From an uncultured Bacteroidota bacterium (GTDB lineage Bacteria > Bacteroidota > Bacteroidia > Chitinophagales > Saprospiraceae): a stretch of DNA of 13,030 nt. Both the position numbers and the translations under genes were made by a program. Numbering within the stretch: position 1 is the stretch's first letter; every line of letters starts with the position of its first letter. Positions 1 to 7,725 of this stretch are shown here, piece by piece. The notes below the pieces were generated by a model, which saw only the letters and a list, made by a program, of their open reading frames with translations, made no database searches and was not told the DNA's origin. The stretch spans positions 1 to 13,030 of the forward strand of contig CALEIL010000325.1 of assembly GCA_937876435.1 (NCBI GenBank). The letters are read 5' to 3'.

Positions 1-992
1 ACGACCATGTTAAATTCTCCGATATAGAGGGCTTTGACCACTGTACCATCGAAAACGGATCTGATCGTTGACCCCGGGTCCACTTGAATATCGACCCCGT
101 CATTTTCGATCTTTATATTCTTGATCAGGGGATGACTCTGCTGGCCAAAGTTCTTGACGATCACACCCTGGGTGGTGGGCCAGGGGAGTTTCCCTTTGTT
201 TTTAGCGAAATTACTCGACAATGCGGTGACTGCCGGACTGGCTGGCATCGATTTGGACTTTTCGGCAATCAGGGCGGCAATTCTCCTGTTCAACTCTTCC
301 CTCTGGCGTTCTTTACGGGCTATTTCATTGCGCAGCGAACCAATATTGGATTTTAATTCCTGTAGCACATCATCCTGTTTTTTCAATTCCAGAGCCAATT
401 CCACTTTTTCACTTTCAATATCTTTCCTCCGCTCAAGAACGGCAGCTTTTTGTTCCGTGATCTTGTTTCGCTTATCCTCCAGGGACTGTTTCAATTCTTC
501 GATTTCTTCTTTTTGAGTCTTTCGGTACGCCGAAATCTGACGAAAATATTGCCAACGAACGAACGCCTGGTTGAAAGAGGCAGAAGATAGCAACAACAAG
601 AGCTTATTCTGTACCAGTTCCGAACGGTGCATTTGATAGAGCAGTTTCCCGTATTCATTGCGGATTCTCACCAGCTTACTTTCACCAGCTTTGATTTCCT
701 GGGTAAGGTCACGGGTAGATCTGTCCAGCGCGGCTATTTCATTGTTGTACGTTTTGATCAGTTTTTCTCTGTTATTGATTTGATTGCTGATGAGCTGATA
801 CTGATGATTGATGCTTCCGGACTTTTTCTGATTAAGCTGGAGCAACCGGTTGGTTTCTTTGATTTCTGTAATCAGCAGATCCCGTTGGCTTTCCAGTTTT
901 TGAACTTCCTGAGCACCGAGATTACTGGCTAGGAACCAGAGCAGAATGAGTGTAACGATCGGGAACTTCAAACGGTATTGTAATGCTGTCAT
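1..992 (-). CDS. EnvC-like murein hydrolase activator (coiled coil + degenerate LytM/M23), 3' end outside window
   Basis: The visible 330 residues begin MTALQYRLKF and continue with a hydrophobic signal peptide ending near SNLGAQ (residues 24-28). Residues about 30-120 and 155-245 are long, charged coiled coils rich in E, K, Q and R. A LytM/M23 domain starts near residue 268 (KGKLPWPTTQGVIVKNFG) and runs off the left edge. Coiled coil plus LytM after a signal peptide is the layout of EnvC-type periplasmic proteins, which activate cell-wall amidases during daughter-cell separation. In active M23 enzymes the first zinc motif is HxGxD. Here it reads N297-D-G-V-D301, so the His ligand is Asn, which argues for an activator rather than a hydrolase. 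The ATG at 992 lies inside the preceding lipoprotein gene and gives a 71-bp overlap. A TTG at 971 would also leave a good signal peptide. The coding frame was read directly from the sequence and is open to the window edge. Confidence 0.88.
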   Translation of the reverse strand, partial: MTALQYRLKFPIVTLILLWFLASNLGAQEVQKLESQRDLLITEIKETNRLLQLNQKKSGSINHQYQLISNQINNREKLIKTYNNEIAALDRSTRDLTQEIKAGESKLVRIRNEYGKLLYQMHRSELVQNKLLLLLSSASFNQAFVRWQYFRQISAYRKTQKEEIEELKQSLEDKRNKITEQKAAVLERRKDIESEKVELALELKKQDDVLQELKSNIGSLRNEIARKERQREELNRRIAALIAEKSKSMPASPAVTALSSNFAKNKGKLPWPTTQGVIVKNFGQQSHPLIKNIKIENDGVDIQVDPGSTIRSVFDGTVVKALYIGEFNMV

Positions 993-1731
993 CGAAGCGA
1001 TAATTTTTAATCTCCATCTGTATATTAATGGGTTGTGTATTATGAAAATACACAATATATTGACGAAAGTAAGGAATATTTTTTAAAGTGGGACTATCGT
1101 ATTGTTCATAATTTGCTTCGATGGCGATTTTGTCATTTTCGAGTACCCAGAGCGATTGCCTGATCCGTTGTTTGAACAGAATATTGATCAACAATTTTGT
1201 TTGTTCGGAATTGTATTCATATTCATAAGTGTTCCCACTTTTGTAATAGCCGTAATTTGCCCCTTTGATCAGAAATGGATTGCCGAGTAGTAAATTCCGG
1301 AATACCTCGTAGGAAAGTTCTTCGTTGTACGTTTTCCGGACTTCGTCCCAGGTGGAGGTAAGATGCTGGTTGCTGTTTCGATCGAGCACCTGGATCCCTT
1401 CCTCATCAATTAACCCCCGGAGGAATTCTATTCCAAGAAATTTTAAGGTAAACCAGGTTTTGTTATCCTTTTCTCGTACGTTGATATTGGCGTTATACGA
1501 GGTACCATCTTCGATCATGCTGACCTTGATCTTGCCGGTCATCTCGAGCACATCCAACTGATTATAAAAAATATTTATTTGTTCCGGATCAAATTCAGCC
1601 TTACTATCTTTCAATTTCCTGGATCCACTACAACCCATAACCGCCACCGCCATTAGTAGCAGAAATACAAACTGGAAGAAGGGTGAGAGAAAACTTTTAA
1701 TTTCGGACTTGATTTGGTACTGGGGCGCCAT
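922..1731 (-). CDS. DUF4292-like lipoprotein
   Basis: The 269-residue protein has a hydrophobic leader (FVFLLLMAVAVMGC) with a lipobox, so Cys34 would be lipidated after signal peptidase II cleavage. The mature part begins CSGSRKLKDS, then continues with beta-rich sequence and a conserved-looking end (ITIPFEVPDRY). Length, lipobox and position between a TPR protein and an EnvC-like gene match the DUF4292 family of Bacteroidota. That family's function is not firmly established; its fold has been compared with LolA/LolB-type lipoprotein carriers, so an envelope-assembly role is only an inference. The ATG at 1731 is the only start leaving a full signal peptide, and it overlaps the end of the TPR gene by 35 bp. 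Such overlap suggests translational coupling within one operon. Confidence is high for a lipoprotein and moderate for the family name. Confidence 0.82.
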   Translation of the reverse strand: MAPQYQIKSEIKSFLSPFFQFVFLLLMAVAVMGCSGSRKLKDSKAEFDPEQINIFYNQLDVLEMTGKIKVSMIEDGTSYNANINVREKDNKTWFTLKFLGIEFLRGLIDEEGIQVLDRNSNQHLTSTWDEVRKTYNEELSYEVFRNLLLGNPFLIKGANYGYYKSGNTYEYEYNSEQTKLLINILFKQRIRQSLWVLENDKIAIEANYEQYDSPTLKNIPYFRQYIVYFHNTQPINIQMEIKNYRFDDSITIPFEVPDRYTHSALVPSQ

Positions 1732-3391
1732 ATTTAAGAGCTATTTGAGAATATTTATCAGCGTTATCCGGCTGGTTCAATTGTTCGTAATTTCGGGCAA
1801 TCCATTCATACACAGGAAAATAAGTTGTCTTACCTTCGAGCGCCAGCAGGGTTTGTAATGATTCCTGGTATTGGTCGAGTTGATGCAGGATTTTGGCTTT
1901 TTGTACTCTGTAGGATGGTTTTTCAGGCACTTTTGAGAGGGCCTTCTCTATGGAGGTGAGTGCGTTTTCCAACTCATTGTTCTCCAGTAGGCAAATACTT
2001 TCAAACAGATCAATATTGGGGTTGCCGTTGAGTATCTTCCTGGCTTGATCAAAGGCGTTTTGGCCATTCTCAGGACTGGCTCCCTTGCAATTGACCAGCG
2101 CAATGAGGCCTTGTGCATTGGATTGCATGACTGGATCCTGTGCCGAAAGGGACAGGCAGGTTTCCAGATCAAACAAAGCTTCCTCTTTGTCATCCAGGTA
2201 AAACCCCGCTTCACCCTTCAGTAGATAGATTACTGCTTTGTTGGGGAAATACATGGTTGCATTTTCTGCGTATTGATTCAGATCTTTCCATCTGTGCAGG
2301 TCTTTAAGCGACCACAAAAGCTGTTCCCAAACCATAAAATTATCCGGATGTATTTTGATGGTTTGGAGATAATACTCCGTAGCTTCCACATTTTGACCCG
2401 TTTGGGCCAGAATGTCGGCCCGAAGTGAAAGCGCCTTGGGATTGTCGGGATGACTGGTCAGAAGCCAGGTACTCACTTCTTCCAATGCTTTTATTTCTTC
2501 CTGGGGAAAGACATTGAGGTCTTGCTGAAAATAGGGCAGGATTTCGCTGAATTGTGTGTCAAAATCTATGTTCTTATTCAGAAAGAAAGACTTCATCGAC
2601 ATCAGTCTTTCTGCCCCTGAAGATGAATTTTTACTCGAAGCATCCACCAGGGCCAGGTTGGCTCTGCTGTCATTGGGATTGATCGCCAGGATTTTTTTAA
2701 ATACCTCGACTGCCAGGTCTTCCTGGTTATTTCGTTGGTAATAATTGGCCAACATATTGAGTATAAACAAATCCGCGGGGAAGCGGGAGGACAATTCCTC
2801 CAGGAGCTTTTTAGCTTCTTCTGGTTTTTCAAAATTTTCCAGGGCCTGAACTTTAGCCAATGCATCGTTTTTGTGAAATCCGAAACGTTCGATCATTTGA
2901 TCCAGTAAGGCGATTTGCTTTTGGTATTGTTTGCTATCCCTGTACAGATATTCGAGACGGTCGTAATAGGATTTTTCATCGGGAAATTGACTGACCAACA
3001 GTTCGATGGTAGCGATCGCCTGGTCATACTGTTCATTTTTCAGATAGGCGTCCGCAGCCCATATATAATACCAGGGATTGTTCTTTTCATTGGCTAGCGC
3101 CAGTGAAAAATATTTAATGCTGTTGGGAACATCGTCGCTATTGAGGTAAGTTTTTGCCAGGAAAAAGGCCGCTTCATGATCGTTGACATTATTTTTGAGA
3201 ATGTTTTTGTATATTTTGATCGCCCCTTCTGTATTCCCAATGATCTGTTCGCTTTGGGCATCGATAAATTTCCCTTCCCTGTCCAGATCCAGACCATCTG
3301 TAGGGACCATGAATTCCTGTGATATCCCGGTGGATAACAGAAAACAGAAGAATACTATAAGAGGGGCATTCTTTTTCAAAATTTGATACAC
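1697..3391 (-). CDS. Secreted tetratricopeptide-repeat protein
   Basis: This protein of about 564 residues has an N-terminal signal peptide (LIVFFCFLLSTGISQ) followed by an almost continuous array of TPR-like helical hairpins. The spacing of A, Y, L and G/A with terminal P is typical, as in NDHEAAFFLAKTYLNSDD, NPWYYIWAADAYLKNEQYDQ and YPVYEWIARNYEQLNQPD-like units. No catalytic domain is visible, so the likely role is a periplasmic or outer-membrane protein scaffold. Order and spacing (11 bp after pyk, 35-bp overlap with the lipoprotein gene) point to one transcript with the envelope genes that follow. The start is uncertain. GTG at 3391 is the first possible start after an in-frame stop, and no ATG precedes the leader. 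TTG at 3379 would give MKKNAPLIVFF, a more typical signal-peptide beginning. The partner of the TPRs is unknown. Confidence 0.82.
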   Translation of the reverse strand: MYQILKKNAPLIVFFCFLLSTGISQEFMVPTDGLDLDREGKFIDAQSEQIIGNTEGAIKIYKNILKNNVNDHEAAFFLAKTYLNSDDVPNSIKYFSLALANEKNNPWYYIWAADAYLKNEQYDQAIATIELLVSQFPDEKSYYDRLEYLYRDSKQYQKQIALLDQMIERFGFHKNDALAKVQALENFEKPEEAKKLLEELSSRFPADLFILNMLANYYQRNNQEDLAVEVFKKILAINPNDSRANLALVDASSKNSSSGAERLMSMKSFFLNKNIDFDTQFSEILPYFQQDLNVFPQEEIKALEEVSTWLLTSHPDNPKALSLRADILAQTGQNVEATEYYLQTIKIHPDNFMVWEQLLWSLKDLHRWKDLNQYAENATMYFPNKAVIYLLKGEAGFYLDDKEEALFDLETCLSLSAQDPVMQSNAQGLIALVNCKGASPENGQNAFDQARKILNGNPNIDLFESICLLENNELENALTSIEKALSKVPEKPSYRVQKAKILHQLDQYQESLQTLLALEGKTTYFPVYEWIARNYEQLNQPDNADKYSQIALKYGAPVPNQVRN

Positions 3392-3402
3392 ACAGTATTT
3401 CT

Positions 3403-4833
3403 TTATTCAACCAACGTGATCTTACAAAAGTTCGTTCGCAGTCTTTTGTTCAACGGCATAGCCCCCGTGTTTATTATCACATCTCCGGTTGAAACCCAAC
3501 CTTCATTCTTCAGGATTTCGACCGTATCATCTATGGTTCCATCCGTAGTGGTGAACTTTTCATATTTAAAACATTTGACACCTCTGACCAAACTAAGAGC
3601 TGAAAGCATGTGATCGTGCGCTGAAAATATAAATATGGGGCAGTCGGGTCTGTAGCTACTCATTCTGAACGCTGTATAACCAGAAGAGGTGATACCTACA
3701 ATGCCGTCAGCCCGGATGGTCTCCGACATTTGTGCAGCGTTGTAGCACACCACATCTGAGAAATAAGTGGATGAACCCGGGATCGCTTTTGGCCTTCGAC
3801 CTTCCATGACCAGGTTGTTCTCAGATTCTTCTATAATCCGGGTCATGATTTCGATCGTCTCCACGGGATAACTCCCTACGCTCGTTTCCCCGCTCAGCAT
3901 CAGCGCATCTGCGCCATCGTACACAGCATTGGCGACATCGGTGACCTCAGCCCGGGTAGGGGAAGGATTCTGAATCATACTATCCATCATCTGCGTCGCC
4001 ACGATGACTGGTTTTGAATTGGCTATGCATTTATTGATGATGCTTTTTTGCATAGCCGGCAACCGCTCGATGGGGACTTCGATTCCAAGGTCGCCCCGGG
4101 CCACCATGATTCCATCGGAACTATCGATGATCTCGTCGATCACATTCACCGCCTCCGGTTTTTCAATTTTAGAAATAACCAGTGCGGGGTGACCAGCTGC
4201 CTTAATCCTGGATTTCAAAAGGTCCACATCGCTGGATTTTCGAACAAATGATAGCGCTATCCAATGTACGTTTTGTTTCAGGATAAATTCGAGATCCTGC
4301 TCATCTTTTTCGGTCAATGCCGGGAGCGTGGTCACAGTATCGGGAAGGTTCACCCCTTTTTTACTACTCAGGGTATGTCCGTGGACTACCTCCAGTTTTA
4401 CTTTATCTTTTTTATTGGTTTCCAGTACTTTAAATACCACCTTTCCATCGTCGCACAGTATTCTTTCTCCGGGGTTTACATCTTGTGGGAACAGATCGTA
4501 GTTGATCGAAACCTGGCTTTCGGTACCCACCACGTCTTCGGTGGTAAATTCAATGATCTGCCCGGGTTTGATATCGATATAATCTTTTTCAAAACGACCC
4601 ACTCTGATTTTGGGCCCTTGAAGATCTGCCAGGATACTGACATAGGTTCCCAATTCGTCATTGAGCTGGTGTATGAGGTCGATGACCCTGGCCAGATTGT
4701 CGTGTTTCCCGTGTGAAAAATTGAGTCGGAAAACATTGACTCCGGTCAGGATAAGTTTTTTGAGTGTATCATAATTGTCAATAGATGGTCCGACGGTAGC
4801 CACTATTTTGGTTTTCTGAAATGTAGAATTCAT
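3403..4833 (-). CDS. pyk: Pyruvate kinase
   Basis: Pyruvate kinase catalyses the last ATP-forming step of glycolysis: phosphoenolpyruvate + ADP to pyruvate + ATP. With ATG at 4833 the protein is 476 residues, the usual bacterial length. The frame is open to 5034, but the extra residues do not resemble the family and lie beyond the likely promoter. Recognisable segments are TKIVATVGPS (N-terminal strand), NVFRLNFSHG (substrate Arg and Asn), the ADLQGPKIR motif, SKIEKPEAV with the catalytic Lys222 and Glu224, and MVARGDLGIE with metal ligand Asp248. They are followed by VATQMM with Thr280, and TRAEVTDVANAV and LSGETSVGSYP. The C-terminal regulatory domain (about 355-476) is complete. The gene heads the minus-strand series and is divergent from acpP. 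No damage is seen. Confidence 0.97.
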   Translation of the reverse strand: MNSTFQKTKIVATVGPSIDNYDTLKKLILTGVNVFRLNFSHGKHDNLARVIDLIHQLNDELGTYVSILADLQGPKIRVGRFEKDYIDIKPGQIIEFTTEDVVGTESQVSINYDLFPQDVNPGERILCDDGKVVFKVLETNKKDKVKLEVVHGHTLSSKKGVNLPDTVTTLPALTEKDEQDLEFILKQNVHWIALSFVRKSSDVDLLKSRIKAAGHPALVISKIEKPEAVNVIDEIIDSSDGIMVARGDLGIEVPIERLPAMQKSIINKCIANSKPVIVATQMMDSMIQNPSPTRAEVTDVANAVYDGADALMLSGETSVGSYPVETIEIMTRIIEESENNLVMEGRRPKAIPGSSTYFSDVVCYNAAQMSETIRADGIVGITSSGYTAFRMSSYRPDCPIFIFSAHDHMLSALSLVRGVKCFKYEKFTTTDGTIDDTVEILKNEGWVSTGDVIINTGAMPLNKRLRTNFCKITLVE

Positions 4834-4896
4834 AATTTTGAGATCAATTTTGTCCGGAAGTTTCTTAGTGTCATTTTCAAATGGCATATAAAGGGA

Positions 4897-4904
4897 CAAA
4901 AGTA
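4897..4904 (-). promoter_or_regulatory. Putative pyk promoter -7 box (TAnnTTTG)
   Basis: On the minus strand this reads TACTTTTG, a full match to the Bacteroidota -7 consensus TAnnTTTG. It would start transcription roughly 55-60 bases before the ATG at 4833, and it argues against any start upstream of that ATG. I see no clear TTG -33 box at the usual spacing, so this is a prediction from one element. Confidence 0.45.
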
Positions 4905-5050
4905 TAAAAATATTAACTGGAACTGAATTATTGATGCGGAGGATTCGACGAATTCTTGATTTATTAAAACGAAACGTAGAGGATTTGGGATTATTCAGAA
5001 CTTTTTTCCCTATCTTTTGGTTCAATTTACGCAATTAGGTCAATAAAAAG

Positions 5051-5081
5051 TTGGTCATACTGTTTTTTATCTCTTATTTTG
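5051..5081 (+). promoter_or_regulatory. Putative acpP promoter (TTG -N20- TTATTTTG)
   Basis: A TTG at 5051-5053 and TTATTTTG at 5074-5081 are 20 bases apart, which fits the Bacteroidota pattern TTG-N17-23-TAnnTTTG with a single mismatch in the -7 box. Transcription would begin near 5087, leaving a short A/T-rich leader before the ATG at 5115. There is no Shine-Dalgarno sequence, as is usual in this phylum. Confidence 0.45.
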
Positions 5082-5114
5082 CGCTCCAATTAATTCATTA
5101 AATTTTATACAATT

Positions 5115-5354
5115 ATGTCATCTGTAGCTGAAAAAGTTAAAAAAATCATTGTAGATAAACTCGGGGTGGATGAATCTGAAGTCACAGAGGAAGCCAGCTT
5201 CACCAATGATTTGGGTGCAGATTCACTGGATACGGTGGAACTCATCATGGAATTTGAGAAAGAATTTGATATTTCTATTCCAGACGAAGAAGCGGAAACC
5301 ATACAAACAGTAGGCCAGGCTGTATCATATGTAGAGAAAGAAGCTGAGAAGTAA
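5115..5354 (+). CDS. acpP: Acyl carrier protein
   Basis: This small acidic protein (79 residues) carries growing acyl chains as thioesters on a phosphopantetheine arm during fatty-acid synthesis in the cytoplasm. The attachment site is unmistakable: GADSLDTVEL, with Ser37 as the modified residue. The flanking helices (VAEKVKKIIVDKLGVDE, then VELIMEFEKEFDISIPDEEA) match the family end to end, and length and charge are normal. It precedes fabF, its partner enzyme, as in many bacteria. Unusually, a hairpin terminator and a spacer of more than 300 bases separate the two. That allows acpP to be expressed separately and more strongly, which is an inference. Confidence 0.97.
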   Translation: MSSVAEKVKKIIVDKLGVDESEVTEEASFTNDLGADSLDTVELIMEFEKEFDISIPDEEAETIQTVGQAVSYVEKEAEK

Positions 5355-5380
5355 AGGAATTATAAAGCAAGATCTTGTTT

Positions 5381-5420
5381 AGCCCTTTTTTTATCGCCCG
5401 ATAGAAAAGGGCTTTTCTTT
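5381..5420 (+). terminator. Rho-independent terminator after acpP
   Basis: The arms AGCCCTTTT (5381-5389) and AAAAGGGCT (5405-5413) pair perfectly over 9 bp. Within the loop a second stem TATC/GATA closes on GCCC. The hairpin is followed by TTTCTTT. It begins 26 bases after the acpP stop and should end the acpP transcript before fabF. The A-rich side also gives partial symmetry, but no gene converges on it from the right. Confidence 0.8.
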
Positions 5421-5737
5421 TGGGGATGAATGGCGGTATTACTGCCAATCCACAAAATCTAATTGCGTATCGTGTTTTTCCTCATCTTTTCTGACATCTC
5501 TTCGTTGCCTCTTTCGGTTTCGTTGGTAATGATATGGCGTAAAAACATTCGTCATACGGTTTCAGTATTTGTAAAACCGGCCATCGGACCTATCGACTTC
5601 ATTTGATACGTCGGAGGGTAGAGGATATCATCCCCCGGATATTCCGGATCTCAACAAAATCAGATGCGACGGGGAAAGGTTGAGGAAATTGTTATATTTT
5701 TGTCAGGTCAGATAATGTAAACCAATAGTTTATTCAC
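5421..5737 (+). other. Gene-free spacer between acpP and fabF
   Basis: This stretch of about 317 bases has no open frame with recognisable coding features on either strand. It contains a short hairpin (GGCGGTATTACTGCC near 5430-5444, with one G-T pair) and, at the right end, the putative fabF promoter. I see no RNA gene or riboswitch pattern. Confidence 0.5.
5695..5702 (+). promoter_or_regulatory. Putative fabF promoter -7 box (TATTTTTG)
   Basis: TATTTTTG is an exact TAnnTTTG match lying 35 bases before the fabF ATG, so the transcript leader would be about 25-30 bases. A TTG at 5680-5682 is closer (12 bases) than the usual -33 spacing, so the upstream element is not settled. Its position after the acpP terminator supports a separate fabF-rnc transcript. 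Confidence 0.45.
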
Positions 5738-6985
5738 ATGAAGCGAGTTGTCATTACTGGAATCGGAGCCATTACACCCATTGGTAATTCCATCGCGGAA
5801 TACACCGAAGGACTTCGCCAGGGGAAGAGTGGATCCGATTATATTACACATTTTGATGCCTCCAAATTCAAAACAACTTTCGCCTGCGAAATAAAAAACT
5901 TCGACGGTGAGGAAATTTTTGGACGAAAGGAGGTGAGAAAAATGGATTTGTTCAGTCAGTATGGCATCGTGGCAGCCCGGCAGGCGGTCGAGGATAGTGG
6001 ACTGGATTTTGCACAGGAGGATGTGAACCGGATCGGCGTCATCTGGGGATCGGGAATTGGTGGTCTGCGCTCACTGGAAGAACAGATCGAGATCAATTCC
6101 AACTACGAGGATAATCCACGGTACAATCCGTTTATGATTCCCAAGATGATAGCTGATATTGTCCCGGGTCAGATTTCCATCGAATTTGGGTTGCGTGGGA
6201 TAAATTACGGGACCATTTCAGCGTGCGCATCGTCCAGTCATGCCATTATCAATGCGCTGGACAGCATACGAATAGGTCGCGCCGAAATTATAGTGACCGG
6301 TGGATCCGAAGCCGCTGTAACCAGGGCTGGAATAGGAGGATTTTCAGGCATGAAGGCTCTGTCATCCCGCAACGATGACCCGGCTACTGCCTCTCGTCCC
6401 TTTGATAAGGATCGGGATGGATTTGTTCTGGGAGAAGGAGCTGGCGCACTGATACTGGAAGAGTACGAACACGCGGTCAACCGGGGCGCAAAAATTTATG
6501 CCGAAATACTGGGAGGTGGTATGACGGCGGATGCGTATCACATCACTGCTCCGCATCCCGAAGGATTGGGGGCGGCCAATGTGATGAAATACGCTTTAAC
6601 TGACGCCGGAATCGGACCGGAGCTTGTAGACTATATCAACGTCCACGGGACTTCGACGCCTCTGGGTGACGTGGCTGAAATCAGGGCTATCCAAAACGTA
6701 TTTGGTGAAAAGGCATTTGATATTCACGTATCTTCGACCAAATCAATGACGGGCCATCTGCTGGGTGCTTCAGGAGCGATCGAATCCATAGCTTGTCTGA
6801 TTGCCATGAAGGAAGGTTTTATTCCACCAACCATCAATCATTTTACGGACGATCCGGAGATCGACAGCCGGATGCAATTGACATTCAACGAGCCTGTTGA
6901 AGCGGAAGTGCACTACGCACTTTGTAATACTTTTGGTTTTGGTGGCCACAATACTTCATTGATACTTAAGAAGTTGGAAGAATAA
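5738..6985 (+). CDS. fabF: Beta-ketoacyl-ACP synthase II
   Basis: FabF condenses malonyl-ACP with an acyl-ACP, releasing CO2, to lengthen fatty acids. The protein is 415 residues, normal for the family. The full catalytic set is present at the same residue numbers as in E. coli FabF: nucleophile Cys163 in GTISACASSSHA, His303 in NVHGTSTPLGD, and Lys335 and His340 in SSTKSMTGHLLGASGA. The N-terminus (MKRVVITGIGAITPIGN) and the C-terminal glycine-rich CNTFGFGGHN are also canonical. The ATG at 5738 follows the promoter box at a sensible distance. The rnc gene starts 11 bases after the stop, so the two are likely co-transcribed. No damage or unusual insertions are seen. Confidence 0.97.
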   Translation: MKRVVITGIGAITPIGNSIAEYTEGLRQGKSGSDYITHFDASKFKTTFACEIKNFDGEEIFGRKEVRKMDLFSQYGIVAARQAVEDSGLDFAQEDVNRIGVIWGSGIGGLRSLEEQIEINSNYEDNPRYNPFMIPKMIADIVPGQISIEFGLRGINYGTISACASSSHAIINALDSIRIGRAEIIVTGGSEAAVTRAGIGGFSGMKALSSRNDDPATASRPFDKDRDGFVLGEGAGALILEEYEHAVNRGAKIYAEILGGGMTADAYHITAPHPEGLGAANVMKYALTDAGIGPELVDYINVHGTSTPLGDVAEIRAIQNVFGEKAFDIHVSSTKSMTGHLLGASGAIESIACLIAMKEGFIPPTINHFTDDPEIDSRMQLTFNEPVEAEVHYALCNTFGFGGHNTSLILKKLEE

Positions 6986-6996
6986 AATTTTCAGGA

Positions 6997-7719
6997 GTGA
7001 TCCAAAAAATCTACAATTATTTCTGGTCCAAGGACAAGTATTTTATTCGGGACATCAGAGGGCTTTTGGGCTTTACACCCAGAAATCTTCTCCTTTTCAA
7101 GCAGGCTTTTATCCACCGTAGCAATATGGATTTTCAAAGCGAAAAATCCAACGAACGACTCGAATTTTTGGGCGATGCCTTGCTTTCCACGATCATTGCG
7201 GAATATCTTTTCAAAAAGTATCCATATAAAGACGAAGGTTTTCTCACCAAAATGCGGGCAAAGATAGTACGTAGAAGTACACTCAATTCCGTGGGGTATG
7301 ATCTGAGACTGGATATTTTTCTCAAACAATACAATCAAATAAATCTCAGTGAATCCATGCTGGGTAATGCATTGGAGGCATTGATCGGTGCGATTTATCT
7401 GGAAAGAGGCTACGATTTTACCAGTGAGTTTATCGTTGCCAGGATTTTACAGGAACATCTTGATATTGGCGTGCTGGAGCATAAGGATGAAAACTTCAAA
7501 AGCAGACTGCTCGAGTGGTGCCAGAAACACAACAAATCATTGGAGTATGAATTGCTCCGGAAATTCAGGTCCAACAAAAGGGACCGTTTTGAGGTGGGGG
7601 TTTTGGTGGATGGAGAAAGAATATCGGAGGCCAGCGAGTACAATAAAAAAGGTGCGGAGCAAATGGCGTCACAAAAAGCCATGATGACGCTTGGTCTACT
7701 TACGAAAAATCAATCCTGA
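6997..7719 (+). CDS. rnc: Ribonuclease III
   Basis: RNase III cleaves double-stranded RNA during rRNA maturation and mRNA turnover. The 240-residue protein has the nuclease domain with the signature NERLEFLGDALL (residues 52-63; Glu53 and Asp60 catalytic), a second catalytic block GNALEALIGAIYLE (Glu127), and a C-terminal double-stranded-RNA-binding domain (about 166-235, ending KKGAEQMASQKAMM). At the position of E. coli Asp114 there is Asn124, which I recall also occurs in other Bacteroidota. The start is GTG. An in-frame stop at 6967-6969 and no other start before the conserved domain leave no alternative. The gene follows fabF by 11 bases and precedes the next gene by 6, so all three probably share a transcript. 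Confidence 0.95.
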   Translation: MIQKIYNYFWSKDKYFIRDIRGLLGFTPRNLLLFKQAFIHRSNMDFQSEKSNERLEFLGDALLSTIIAEYLFKKYPYKDEGFLTKMRAKIVRRSTLNSVGYDLRLDIFLKQYNQINLSESMLGNALEALIGAIYLERGYDFTSEFIVARILQEHLDIGVLEHKDENFKSRLLEWCQKHNKSLEYELLRKFRSNKRDRFEVGVLVDGERISEASEYNKKGAEQMASQKAMMTLGLLTKNQS

Positions 7720-7725
7720 TTTCCC

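Noticed and set aside
84..932. Plus-strand open frames at the left end
   Set aside because: They are antisense to the coiled coil and LytM domain of the EnvC-like gene, whose frame is open throughout.
4264..4716. Open frame of 150 codons on the plus strand opposite pyk
   Set aside because: It mirrors conserved pyruvate kinase sequence and has no independent family features or start context.
5557..5650. Minus-strand stretch reading YPGDDILYPPTYQMKS
   Set aside because: It looks mildly coding but is only about 30 codons between stops and matches no family I recognise.
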